In this document: positions 21,780 to 35,000 of the stretch, piece by piece | Numbering within the stretch: position 1 is the first letter of the stretch | How the letters are laid out: each line of letters starts with the position of its first letter | DNA from: Schistocerca nitens | Taxonomy: Eukaryota; Arthropoda; Insecta; Orthoptera; Acrididae | Direction of reading: 5' to 3' | Length of the DNA stretch: 64,000 nt | Assembly: GCF_023898315.1 (NCBI RefSeq) | Contig: NC_064615.1 | Coordinates: forward strand, 737,473,450 to 737,537,449 | Notes under the pieces: model-generated | The model's database searches: none | Seen by the model: the letters and a program-made list of their open reading frames with translations, nothing else | What the model was told of the DNA's origin: nothing | Program-made: the position numbers and the translations under genes

Positions 21780-22690
21780 ATAAACAAGTTTATGTGGATT
21801 AATTTATTTTTGTTCTCAAATCATTTGTTTTAATTTTTGTTTTCTGATCCTAATTTGGAGCTTCATGCTCTTTTTTAACAAATACAGTTCTTCCTCCTTT
21901 CTCTGGTTCTTGTCAAGCTGCTTTTGAAGCAGCAGCATATGCAACTATGCTAATTTTTTTGACATTTGAGAACACATGCTTTTATGCTGAGAACAAAACT
22001 AACTGTTGTAAAATGAGATGACTGTAGAAAAGAAGGAAGAACATAGTGAAGGTATCACACCTACAGTTACTTCTCCTTCCCTCTCAGATTAGATACGGCT
22101 GCTAGAGATGATTGCACAAGATAAAAGTATGCATGAAATAGTTACTTTTTCTCAGACATTTAGGCTGAGATAAATAACACCAGCCACTGTAAATGTTGGC
22201 ATCCTATTCTTCAAATATGCTCTCAACATAATCAACAATCACATCATAGAGACAAGATTTATATATACCCAATAAATTCAAAACTGAATGTACAATTTGT
22301 GTTCAGTGATTAGCACTGGTATTTTCTGTGGAAAAGCCATTTCTAATGTAATGATTAATCATTCTAAGGAGTAAATGCAACAGCAAGCTAGCTAGTACAA
22401 TGTCACAAAATTTCCAGTCAAATCAATCTCCATGCTGTCTGTGTTGTCACTGTTTGTTGGAGAGACTGGAAAGAGAAATTATTTCACAAAGCTGATCGCA
22501 TTTCATAGTTGCTTTTCAATTATGTGCCTACTTACAGTTCGCCATCTACCTTACAGCTACATTTAATGCAATCATATCATGTGTAGAAATGTTGCATCTG
22601 AATCACACTAATTGTTGTGTCCTTCTGTTGACAACTTTATCAAATGGTGTATTCTGTTGCACACAATTTGGAACATACATTCCACATATG
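21780..22690. other. No gene recognised (inside the Harbinger relic)
   Basis: AT-rich sequence between the helix-turn-helix exon and the minus-strand Myb-like frame. The transposase catalytic core is expected here but I cannot read it. Confidence 0.35.
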
Positions 22691-22699
22691 GGGAACCGC

Positions 22700-23090
22700 T
22701 AATCTGCAGTCTCTGCTAGCTTCTCTGTGAATGCTTCTCTCTTTTAAGAAACTGTACATCTGTTGTAGCTGTTCTGTCCATCTGTGTGAAATTGTTTGTG
22801 AATGGAAACTGTTGCAAATTTTTTCCCATATTTTATTCGGGAATCTGGAAAGCTCTCTTAATGGCCAAACAAGAAATACCTGATGCTTTAACTAAATTCA
22901 AGGTAGATCGTTAAATCGTTATACATATAAGTATGCTACAAATCTACTTAAATGTTTTGCACTAATATTATCACTGAATGAGGCTGCAGCAGTTTTCTGC
23001 TACTGTCTTGAACTTATTTACAGGATCTATCGGCTTCAAAATATCCTCAAGCAAATAATTTTGCGATCTTGAACGCTTATCGCTCATGTT
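22700..23090 (-). pseudogene. Harbinger Myb/MADF-like accessory protein, broken
   Basis: From ATG near 23090 the minus strand reads MSDKRSRSQNYLLEDILKP, then after stops a second block with WTEQLQQMYSFLKERSIHR near 22790-22740. The order, a short basic start followed by a W-x-QL-x-x-x-Y-x-x-LK helix, resembles the DNA-binding partner protein of Harbinger elements. The call is based on pattern and on the opposite orientation to the transposase pieces. Confidence 0.35.
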
Positions 23091-23290
23091 TGACACATTA
23101 TTTCTTCAGATGGCGACTAAGTAAATATGAAATGATTTCCCAGAGTTCCCTTCACTTTGTACCAATTTAACTGGATGGGAACACTGTTCTGTGAATAATT
23201 AACCAGCGAATAAAATGGCATCACACAATGCGCACTCCAAGCTAAGCGGTTGTTAGCCTATTCTTCTGTTAGCTATCCCTGGATTTATCC

Positions 23291-24600
23291 AAAGATTATA
23301 CAATTGTCCCTAGGAGAATTGTATAGGGTTACATATAATAGGTTTTCATCCATTACTTCTATGCAACTGAGTCCTGCATGTAATTCTGTACTTACGTGAT
23401 TTCACCATTCACATCATTGCAGAAGTGTTCTAACTGTAAAAGCTCATTTCTAATACAGCAAATGAAATGTAACACTTGATCTCTCGTTTTGGTTTTGTGG
23501 AAGTCTTTTGTCTTTGAAACAAATTTATATTCTCGGTGTTACTTGGAGGTGGTGTACTTGCCAGATGTGAGCCCCATGCCTGTTAGGTCGTGCTGCTGCC
23601 GATCTTGGTCCACCAAAAATCTTGATGTGTCACAGGTGGTTGACTCTCACAAGTTTGTTGGCTACTAATGGGTTCACTGATGTATGGTGCAGTTGCTGCC
23701 GTTATTTGTTGCTGGTTTTCTTTCCTTTCCATTGTAGCTGTGTGACCATGTTTCTTGTTAGTGATCTCGTTTCCACCTGGTTCTGCTACTGTTTTATTTT
23801 CTCTTGACATTTGTCATGGCCTTTGTACTGGACACCTGGTCAAATACTGTCCTTCAGTTACTGTCATAGTTGCTGATGTGCTTGTTGACAATGAGTCTGT
23901 TTTTTTCCTGAATCTGCTGATGTTGCAGTGTACCTGAAGCTGAAGTAGTTGGTTTTTATCTGAAGTCTTTCTTTACACTATACTGTCAGATGTAAGCAAT
24001 CCATCAGTTATCATTCTAGATTGTGATCTAACTGGTAACAATGAATGTGTCTTTTCAAGTTCTCTTGCTGTAGATGCTTTACATACAGCTCATGTTGCAG
24101 GTTCAAGATCTGGAGCTTCCCACTAAAGCAATTCTGTTACAGTAGCTCTGAGCACTTTTCCTTTCAGTGCCACTTATTCGATCATTATTTTGACCATCAG
24201 TTCTTTGCCTTCTTCATTCAGGTAAGGACATGTGTTGTGCACAATTCTCTATCTTCAGGAACATAAACGTGGGTCATATTATGATTCCCTTATACTATAG
24301 TATTTACGTTCTTGTTTGTATGTCTAATTTCTTGGTTTACACACAACCAGTCCTCCAAATAATATGAACGTGGTATTCCCAGGACAAGAACGTTCGCATT
24401 TTTCAGATATATTGAAAAATTTTAGTGATTGAAGAGCAATGGTGCACCAGCCTCAATAACAGTTTTATCTTCCTTCGTTAGTTTATGCAGGCCTTCGCAG
24501 TCCTGCTGCACTGTAGCCATAGCAGCTTCTAGCAGTATCTTCTCCTGTATTTCGTAGTTATTTTCTTCAATGGCTGTAGGAATGGATCCACAGTATCATG
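23291..24600. other. No gene recognised
   Basis: A 75-codon minus-strand frame (23583-23810) gives a Gln/Thr/Ser-rich hydrophilic peptide with no domain I recognise. The remaining frames are short. No repeat structure is evident. Confidence 0.35.
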
Positions 24601-24609
24601 GTTGCTCTG

Positions 24610-25290
24610 TCTCCACTCAATCATGTCTTGCTACTTAACATTCTGGGCAACCAAGAATACAGAAGAAAAAGTATTTGAAATACAAAATAGAGTCAAAAGA
24701 AACATATATTGAACCTAACTGAAGAGTTCATGCAAAAAATTATTTGAACAGCTTTGTTCATCATTAATCTTTCCACTTACGCACTTACCTAGCTGCCAAG
24801 AACATTCCATTGATCAAAATGAACAATTCATATTAAGATCAAGGCACTAGAAATAAGTGAAATTTGTAGAGAGACTTACTAAAGCCTCTTCTTAGTCTAC
24901 AATGGAGTCCACTGTAGGCTTCCTGTCAGTATCAAATCTATTACTAATGATCTAAATAAAGTTAGGAAACGGCTGAATGAATACATTACTGAAATATGTT
25001 TCCGTTCCTTACGGGAATTTATGTGATTTACGCTTTAACGTATTATAAACTCTCATGAAACTCTGCATATCTGACAATGTTTTTATATACCTTTGTGCTT
25101 ATCGATTTGTACACACTCCACTGTCGACGTGTATTGGGCTTTTTGGAATTAAACTATTTAATGTGTATTCTAAACTGTTGAAATACGACGTACAGATTTC
25201 TTGTACATAATTGCTGATTTCTGTATCAACGGAATTTAGTTCGGTCATGGATCTACGAAATATGAGATAAATAAATAAATAAAACTAAAT
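24610..25290 (+). mobile_element. LINE 3' end with (TAAA)n tail
   Basis: The plus strand carries RT C-terminal remnants: a VFEIQNRVKRNI start (the LQ-x-R-x-x-R-x-I pattern), then PVSIKSITNDLNKVRKRLNE followed by ITEICFRSLREFM, like the conserved tail of CR1/Jockey-type ORF2. A run of ATAAATAAATAAATAAAA at about 25266-25283 ends it. The rest of the element is missing, so it is a 5'-truncated copy. Confidence 0.6.
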
Positions 25291-25912
25291 CTGCACCTTC
25301 ATACGTAAGTTTACCCAGCAGGAAATAAATTATGGAAAATATTTTATGTAATCGTACTGATAATTATATGAACGGAATTTTGACTCAACGGTTGAAAAGA
25401 AGCTAATATTACCAATATCGTAGTGGAAATTTTGATTTGAGTTGTGGACTGGAGGATCATAGATGTGACAAGTTTGAAAAGTTGTTGCGAGTATTGAGTA
25501 ATCTCTTCGAAAACGAAGATTTTTGGTTCAGGAAGAGAAAGCTCACAGTAGTTGTTCTCATCTTTGGTTTTGACCTATATCGTCTTTGGATTTTGACAAG
25601 CAAGAATAATAAGAAAAACACAAAATGGTAAAAATATTTTGTGTGTTTGTTAAATGCTATATATCCAGTGCTGTCTAATGAAGTATCATCTATAATTTTT
25701 TCTGAATTATCTCTTGAGCGATTCAATTGAATGCAGTCACTGCGTTGACATTTCGTAGGGCTTTTCTGCTTCTGTATGCATACGACATTCTGTACGCGAA
25801 GAGAAGTGATATTTTACTGCAAGCTCTGTGAAACGAACTTTCTTAAATTATTTTGATGTTACTTCATTTAACTGTGCCTGAATGCTTTCTAAGATTACTG
25901 TATCTTTTGCAG

Positions 25913-25952
25913 GGAAATGAAAGTTCTCTTCCTATGGAACTATGTTCAAACT
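25913..25952 (+). CDS. CanB: Calcineurin B exon, residues 2-14 plus one base
   Basis: Acceptor TTTTGCAG at 25905-25912, donor GTAAGTAG at 25953. It begins exactly at the Gly-2 codon, so the exon before it must end in ATG. The last base (T) joins TT of the next exon to make Phe-15. Codes for [13 protein letters not shown]. Confidence 0.92.
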
Positions 25953-28900
25953 GTAAGTAGGTGATAGTGCTTCGATTCATTAATTTTGTGTAATTATTTT
26001 TGCCTCATGCACTTCTCTGTGTTTCAGTTGATGCTGATGAAATACGACGACTTGGGAAACGTTTCAGAAAGCTTGATTTAGACAACTCAGGTTCTTTGAG
26101 TATTGATGAATTTATGTCACTGCCCGAGTTACAGCAGAATCCTTTAGTACAACGCGTTATAGATATATTTGATGCCGACGGGAACGGCGAAGTGGATTTT
26201 AAAGGTTAGTCAAAAACTCACATTTTTTTGTATTAGTAACTGTAGAGGTAAGCAAAATTGTTTTAGAATATACGTTATCATACTTTCTTTCTAAAATCCC
26301 AGTAGTTTCTGCTAGTTTATGACCGATAGTACAAAATTTTGTTTCTCAGCTGTATGATGGAGTGGACACACACACATTAAATTAGTAACTGAAAATTGTC
26401 TTGAAGATTTCAAGAATATAACAGTACAAAGACAGAATTTATATTGTTTTTTCTTTTAATTATTATTTTTGTTACATATGATGAACTGCATGAATGTGTT
26501 AATATGTAAATACAAGCAGAGGCAATATATTTGCAATGTGTTCATTTTCAATACGTGTTAGAAGTATCGATAACTATTGTGCTTGCACTTATCCAAGCAA
26601 GGTGTTTCGCCTTTTGATGCACAGTAGCCACAGTGTAGAATTTGGCAGGGTACAGTATAGACACAAATTATCTGTATAGTCCTCCTAAGTAAAATAAACA
26701 TCTGTTCTACAAAACTCACCTACAGTGCAAAGTCTAGAGTAATTCTGCTAGCACTATCATTTCCCTCCTTACCTGTTCCATTTTTAGTGGTGTATGAGAA
26801 GGGTTCATTGGGGCTTTGTATGGGTTTGTAATTGTCTGACGTTACCACCATAATCATTTTTCAAGATGCAGTTGGAAAGGAGTTATATTTTGTGACTGTT
26901 TACTTATTTATTCATCCAGGTTTCCTCTGAATATGCTTCATGGTTTGCCATCATAGTACAATGAAAATAAATAGCACAAATGTTTTGAAACACAGATTGT
27001 ACAAAGGTTGGAACTTTAATAGTGGCAACTACTTATTTATGGGTCATACAAAATAAATACATGTTTCAAAGTTTTACTGACCTTCAACATAGTCACCAGC
27101 ATTGTGTATAGCCCTTTGCCAGTGATGCGGAAGTTGTAGGATACTCTTAGCAGTGCCAGTTCGAGCGACGCAGTCTGCTGCCTGACGAATTTGTAGTAGT
27201 TCTGAAGCAAATGCCATGAAGTGTTTCCTTCAGTTTAGAAATCGAGTTGGACTAATGAGGGCTTAGGTCAGGGGAGTGCAGTAGGTGGTATAGCACTTAG
27301 CAGCCCCATCAGTCAAACAAATCAGTGACAGCTTGCACTGAACGTGCTTGAGCATTGTCCTGCAAAATGAGGGTCAGGTCCTGCAGGAAGTGTCGTCACT
27401 TCTGTCTCTAAGCTGGTCGTAGGTTGTGTTCCAAAAATGAACAGCATATAGACAGAAGTGATGACACTTTTTGCAGGATCTGACAATCATTTTGTAGGAT
27501 GATGCTCAAACATCTACAGTGCAAGCTGTTACTGATTCATTTGAATGATGGGGCTGCTAAGTGCTATACCACCTACTGCACTCCCACAACTGAAGCCCTC
27601 GTGAGTTCAACTCGATTTCTAAACTGAAGGAAACACTTCAAGGCATTTGCTTCAGAACTGCTACTAATTCGTCGGGCGATAGACTGTGCTGCTCTGTCAA
27701 CACAAGTAGCACTGCTAAGAATATCCTGTGACTTCTACATCACTGGCAGTGGGTTATAAACAATTCTTGTGACTACTTTAAAGGTCAGTAAAACTTTGAA
27801 ACACACATCTATTTTGTATGAGCTGTAAATACATCGTTACCACTATTAAAGTTCCAACCCTCGTATAAAGATTTTTGTGAGGATGGAACAGGTGGCCAGC
27901 TATGGCCTTCTTGGAGGAGCCATCCTGGCATTTAATGATATGAAATACATGCATTTTTTGAAATGATTAAGCTAAACCAAAATCAGAATGGTCAGGCAGA
28001 TCAAACTCCATCATCCCTAATATTCAGTGTCTTAGAACTGTATGGCCTCATTTGGTTGGTTCCTATTGAACATAGGTTCTTGCGAATTTACCAGTTAGTG
28101 TGTCTGTGAATCATGTAATTACTTGTAATCATTCCCTTTGTTGGAGGAAAGCAGAAGGCACACTGATGATAATTGGAAGAATCATAAGTGTAACTCAACA
28201 ATGAAGGAAACCATAATTCAATAGATTGAGTACTGCTTGGCAGTCTGAGACCCTTACAATGTAAGATGAGTGGAGCAGGTAGAGAGCTGCATGTTTTGTC
28301 GTGGGTTTGTTTTGTAAGCATCAGAGCATCATGGAGAGGCTCTTTCCCAAGTGGAGTTGGCATTTTGCAGGTCTTCCTGGATTTCACTATACTTTTATGA
28401 TTTTGTGAGTTTCTGCAAATGACATCATGGAGCTTTTAACGTTATGCACCATATAATGTACATGTAATGGTGCTTTAATGTTCTTATAGGATACATGCAA
28501 AGTTACTTTCACATCTGATGATTTCTCCCCATTCATAATGCCATGTGCCCAAAGTTCAATCTCCTTGAAAGGGCTTAATCCAATCACAATACTGGTTTTA
28601 TATTAAAGTCCATTTTTTATTCATTGAACATAGTGTGGAACTAATTATAAGGCCTCTGGAAGTCACCATGATATCAGCCTGTTTACTGCTGTCTATTGCA
28701 TTCATTATCTTGTGGATGAACATAGTGAGATAATTCTCAAAGCAAAGAAAAAGAAAAATGCTATTGGTGGAATCCATATTGGTTCGCATAGTGTATTTTC
28801 AATCTCGAAAAAGGTCATAAACTCTGTGTGTAAAAAGAGTTTTATAATTCAGCAAGCATTTGCCTTCAGCAATGGAGACTTCTATTTATGGCCATCTCTC

Positions 28901-31900
28901 CTTTGACCGACCTTGAAAATGGGAATGCTGTATTCCTTTTTTCCGGTCTGTGGGAAGCCGTACTATTCCTACAGCATCCACTGCTTGAAGGGCACAATGT
29001 TTCTCATAGTTTTAGAACAATGTGCAGGTATCCCATCTTATTAATTGAAGCCTATACCACATGATCTCCTCACTGCCAAAACTGTCACCTTTCAACTAAC
29101 CTAAACTACAAGGTTTGCTAAAGACAGTGAGTCACAATAACTAACATTTTGTATTCACATCCATTGTCTTTGCAAACACACAACCCATCACCATACAACC
29201 TAACCTATAGCTTGATGTACACTACATTGTAGTCTTTCAACAGAGCCTACATTCCAAAACATAATCGACACATCTTCGCACATCCCTCAACATCTTGTAA
29301 AGTATTACATACTTGTTTTTCCATGTCTGGTGGTATCCTGGATTTGCTACCATTTATTGCTCATCCATCTTTTTAACTCTTTCTTCTCAGCTATTATTTT
29401 ACCAGTTATTCCCTTACAGTTCTAAATTTAGTTTTTCTGAGCCAATATTTTGCAGCCCTCCTCCAGGTCTATAGGTCATTTGATATATGCCAAGTAACAC
29501 TAAGAGGCCTTCTTCCATCGTCAATAGTTCAGATGTGTCCCTGATACTCACAGCAGCTTTTAATTGCAAAATGCAAAACAGCTGCATGTGAAAGCAACAG
29601 CTGTCTATAGCACTGTGACAATACTGAGTAGTGAGGTGGTGTCAAAGAGATGCCTAAAAAATCACATTACATTATTGGCTGGAGGTAGGCACATGAGCAC
29701 GTGGAGTTGCTGTATCTAGGCCACTGCAAATGTAAGGGATTAATTTGTGCAGGCTCCATTATAGTAAGCATCATAGATCCTTATAATGACATGTGTTGCT
29801 AAATATTGATTGCCTACACAGTTGTACTGAACTGACTACAAAGGTAAGTATGGTATCATGATAAAATTTAATAAGATTCAGTGGTAACTTCACATTTTTT
29901 TGTTTCAGTAGTGGCTATTTTATGCATAAGCTTCAAGGCTTTTTCACAGGCTTAAAAAATCTGGACATGTATGTCTTATCCTCATCCAGATATACCCGAA
30001 ATATCGGTTTATCACTGTATTACAAATTGGAACACCATATATTCTAATACAGGGATGCCTAGTCTTTGATAACTTTCTCTTCAACTGCATGTAGACAGTC
30101 TTGTTTGCAGCAGTCCTCAGTTTGCTTTCTGTATCAGGAGATTTCTATTGATTGCCCTGAAGGACATAATGTTTGGTTATCTTAAGCAGTCTAAACTTTA
30201 CAAAGAAATCCAAAAACATCATCAAAACCTCCAGTGACACTCATCATGATGGCTACAGTATATTTCTCATTGATATTGTCAACTATTGCAATTCCTTTAT
30301 TTTGCAGGATCATTTATAAATGTTCCCTTCTTGGAACCATATTGGGATTGATTAAGATCAGTTACCTCTCTGTGCACTGTAAGCCAATAGTAAGGGTTGT
30401 TCATGAGTTTTGCCCAGAGTGTTCAGCAGGCAAAAGAGTCCTGTGATACTAGATATATACTTGCGTTAATCATTATGGGATCCCTGGTATTGGTTCTCTA
30501 GCAGGAGGGCAGAAGGCTGAGTTGGAGTGTCTAGTGTGTTAAAAAGAGGTTAAAAGATGAATATCAACAAAAGTGAAACAAGGGTGATGGGAAATAGTTA
30601 GCAAAAGAACTGACAATGCCCAGCGTATGGAGGATACAAATGCAGACTGGCAATAAAGAAACACTCTCAAAAAGAGAAATGTATTTATGTCTAATATAAA
30701 TATAGATATAAGGAAGTCTTATCTAAAGATATTAGTTTGGAGTGTAGCTCTGTACAGAACTGGAATGTGGTGCTACAGAATAATACTGAAGATTAGATGG
30801 GTAGATTGGATAAATAATGAAGAGGTACGTAATAAAATTGAGTAGGAATGAAATTATGGCACAAATTGACTAAAAGAAGGGCTCAGTTAATAGAACACAT
30901 TCTGAGACGTTAAAGAACTGCCAATTTGATGATGGAGAAGGGGCATAGCAGTGTGATGGGAGAGAAAGGCTTGACTACAGTAAGCAGGTTCAAATAGCTA
31001 TAGGTTGCAGTCATTATGTAGAGATGATGGAGCTTGCATAGGATAGAGTAGTGCAGATAGCTGCATCAGACCAGTCATCTATGATACAACAGATCCATAA
31101 CAGAGAACTTTCAGCGACGTGAGCCAAGTTAATGTATAAATTAATCTACCTGATTACCTGGTGTTCACCAGTCAATTATTTTTATGTCAACCCGTTCCCT
31201 TTTGTATCACGTCAACATAGCTGAAATTTCATCAGAACTATCATTAATCATCTGAAGGCTTTGGATATGATACTAATATCAGATATTTTCATGTCATCTC
31301 CTTCCAGTCCCAACCTTGACATTACCTCTATGCATCAGTTGTCATCAGAGCTTTCACATTTCAATCTAGCAACCCAAAAATTATGAATTCAACGTTAATA
31401 TTCATTGTTTATGATTCTTGTCAACCTCTTCTCACCACCATCTCCATTGTTGTTTTCGTTGATTATGTCTTCAAGTTGCTTCCTTATCACCTACCCCCAT
31501 TATTAGGGACACCATACCCCACCACCACCCCAACCCCCATCTCCCACCCCCGCCCCTTCATTTTTTGAAGTATTAAGTCATATTTGTACACAACGTTGTC
31601 GAAGTCGCCACAGGCATTCCAGAGTTATAGATAAATGTCACCATTTTCCCACCTCACAAACAGAGATATTAGAGAAGCCTTGCCCATCCAGCATTGTATC
31701 CAATGTGCCATGGCCATTGGCATTACTCTATTGTGTTCCTAAATTAAGCTTCCATGGAAACACACTACTCTCCTCTCCTCCCTCCCTCCCTCCCTCCCTC
31801 CCTCCCTCCCTCCCCCCCTCCCTCCCCACCATTTGGGGATCTCGTGTCATCAGTCCAACAACCCCAAAAATTTTGGGTTAGATGCTAATGTAGTTGGTTT

Positions 31901-31975
31901 TTCATTCTTTTTGTGTGTCATGCAACCAGATCTCACCCCTAAGGGTGCTTGGGGATGTCTTACCCCTCCCTCCCC

Positions 31976-32035
<60 letters not shown>

Positions 32036-35000
32036 GTAATATGTTAGGTACATTTTATTAGAGCTGAAACTGAACACAACAGTCAACATGAAATTGAAAG
32101 TGCTGAATGGAAAAAAAAATACAACTTTTCTGGTTACGCTAAGTTGCTGCTGTCTGTTTGTGCGCTATTGCTTTAGTAACGTTTATACAAGTAGTCTGAT
32201 GAAAGTTAATTGATAAAAGATAACTGCAACGTGTAAGTATGGTGATACATTTACAAAGAGCATTGGGACTACATTAGGGAGAAGTAAAACTTGGGGTTGG
32301 AGGGGGTGCATGCTCTCCCACTCATGTCCCCATGCCTTGCTGGTGGCAGTAACAATAAAGTTAAGTGTTGCCATATGCACCCTATCTTGATAGAGGTTCG
32401 CTCAGTAGTCGTAGCTTCTTATGATGTTACCTGGATGGCATCTGTGGCAGAAATGACACTGTGGTAAGAGTGAAAAGAGCAGCAGGCAGAGGTGTTGTAA
32501 GGTGTGAAGTCCTGATAGCAGAATAAAGATGATGTGCACAGTATTTCCAAAAAACCATTGATCTTAATCAAAATTGTTAACAAAAGAATTATCATACAAT
32601 AAAAATAAGTATGTGGCTCTTGATAAATAGCCAAAACAACCGTTTTCACTTTGATCACCAAGTGTCTTCTGAATAACTGTTGAACTGTTCAGTAAATGTG
32701 GCCAAAGTTCTTATATTACCACATGAGTTGACGTCACCTTCCAGTCTAAACAAGACCTCGAGCTACTGTGCAGATAGACACACTAGAGAGTACTGAGAGT
32801 AGGTAATTATGCATACATAACAACTCTACTTTTTTTTAATTTCTGCAGTTTAAAATGTGCAGATGTGTATTTTTACATGTGATTTTATAATATACACTGG
32901 ACTCTTAGACAGGTACAGCTTTTACATATGTCACAATGTTAAGAAAAGTTATTTTACTTCTTTCCCCAGTTTCTGTTTTATACAGTTTCTGTTTTAATTT
33001 GCCAGATAAATGGTTGTGTATCTATTTCTTTGCCAATTTGCTTGTTGAATTTTATTTCAGAGTTACCCTAATCACTAAATTTTTCATAAACATGCTTTTA
33101 TCATGGGAAAAAACCTATATGACCACATCACCCATTTTCATTATTGACCATTAAACATGAAATGAGTAAATGTCAGAAAATGTCTGAATAGTTAATCCAC
33201 CTGAAGTTAGAAATTCTGTAAGAGCACGAAAGTTTAACAAAACAGACGTAATATCAGCTGAGGATGGCTATAGTTTGTAGTTGCAGTTGCATCAGTATCT
33301 GTTCATACTGTGTGGAATATAATTGTTTTAACAGTTCAGTCTGGCACTCCAAAACAAAATACAAAACATTTACCACTCCATAATAGCATTGGTATGTTAA
33401 AAATTCTTCAGAAAATTGCAGTACTGAAAATTGCAACAAATTTAGGTAGTAATTCAATGTTATCTGAATAAAAACAACTGCATCAGCTATTAACTCACCA
33501 AATAGATTTTATTTTGCCAAGAACAGAAATGCAGTGTTTCCTATGTTTTTTTGCATTCATGCAGTAACACAGAGCATACGTGATGCTTTCATTGTTTCTT
33601 TAATTTCAAAGGTTGGCAATATTTTATCACCACTAACACGATTCAGCTAAATAGAGGTATCTAATTGATGAAAGCAGCGTTAAAAAAAGTACAGAAATGT
33701 TACTGACTCTAAATCAGGCCGATTGTCTATCGGCAGTGCTGCATCCTCCAGGGTGTGATATCACAATGTCACCAGGACATTAACACCTAATTCAGCCCTC
33801 TTGGAGAGCAAATATGTAAACAAATAACAGACTGTGAGAAATAGTGTTTCATAATTAAAAATAGTGTCTTGTTAAAACTGACCCTCATGGCCATTAACAA
33901 GTTGATGCTTTGATCACTTCATTTTTCATTGGTGAGACGTTTTCCCATGAAATGGGTGAACTATTCAATATCCATGGACCACTTATATTATCATATTCTA
34001 ATAGTAGCATTGTAAAATCTTGAGTATGTCCAATTTATTGTTGCCAGTATGAAGGACTTTGAAACAAGACACTGGGAGCTGAAAAATAGTCGTGGATTGA
34101 CTTCACATCTGAGCAACTACATGACTGTGGAACCATAATAAGTTTCTACCAAATATGTGTAGTTCAGGACAGAGAAAAATTCAGGCATCTAACTTCATTG
34201 TCTCAACATAATCAGAATTTAGCTTACTATGATAAAAATCACAAGCTACTCAATAGTACTATCTCCAGTTGCTGCAGTCTCAACTCAGCACGAAGGAATT
34301 ACACGACCTTCAATTAAAATACCAGAATACTTAATTTTCTCTGATGCAGTTATGCAGAATAGCAACTACCACAAGACATTAATACAGGGTGATTCAAAAA
34401 GAATACCACAACTTTAGGAATATAAAACTCTGCAACGACAAAAGGCAGAGCTAAGCACTATCTGTCGGCGAATTAAGGGAGCTATAAAGTTTCATTTAGT
34501 TGTACATTTGTTCGCTTGAGGCGCTGTTGACTAGGCGTCAGCGTCAGTTGATGCTAAGATGGCGACCGCTCAACAGAAAGCTTTTTGTGTTATTGAGTAC
34601 GACAGAAGTGAATCGACGACAGTTGTTCAGCGTGCATTTCGAACGAAGTATGGTGTTAAACCTCCTGATAGGTGGTGTATTAAACGTTGGTATAAACAGT
34701 TTACAGAGGATGGGTGTTTGTGCAAAGGGAAAAGTTCTGGACGGCCGAGAACGAGTGATGAAAATGTAGCACACATCCAGCAAGCATTTGTTCGCAGCCC
34801 AGGAAAATCGACTCACAGAGCTAGCAGAGAGCTGCAAATTCCACAATCAACTGTATGGAGAGTCCTACGAAAAAGGTTAGTTATGAAACCTTATCGTCTG
34901 AAATTGGTTCAAGCACTGTCTGCAGCTGATAAGATTAAAAGAATCGATTTCTGTGATTTTATCCTTGCTCAAATGGAAACAGATGAATCTTTCATTTCAA

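Larger units (their letters stand above)
18260..23290 (+). mobile_element. PIF/Harbinger DNA transposon relic with two genes
   Basis: Three pieces fit a Harbinger layout. A plus-strand exon-like start at 18418 (MAVIVTDADNDDEILTELF, then MRREKSVRR) resembles the acidic and basic N-terminus of the transposase and ends near a GTAGGTGAG donor. At about 21597-21770 LKCFASGDLLFSIGDFVENG and KASRIIKQMC match the HARBI1-type helix-turn-helix. On the minus strand, about 23090-22700, a frame starting MSDKRSRSQNYLLEDILKP resembles the Myb/MADF partner protein that this superfamily encodes. Terminal repeats could not be resolved, so the boundaries are approximate. It contains two later insertions. Confidence 0.5.

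Noticed and set aside
28088-28906. Cluster of minus-strand frames as a decayed LINE
   Set aside because: I could not read any endonuclease or RT block in order, so the cluster is left unassigned.
31850-32089. Minus-strand and plus-strand frames through the (AC)n run
   Set aside because: Val-Cys and Thr-His repeats are translations of a microsatellite, not a protein.
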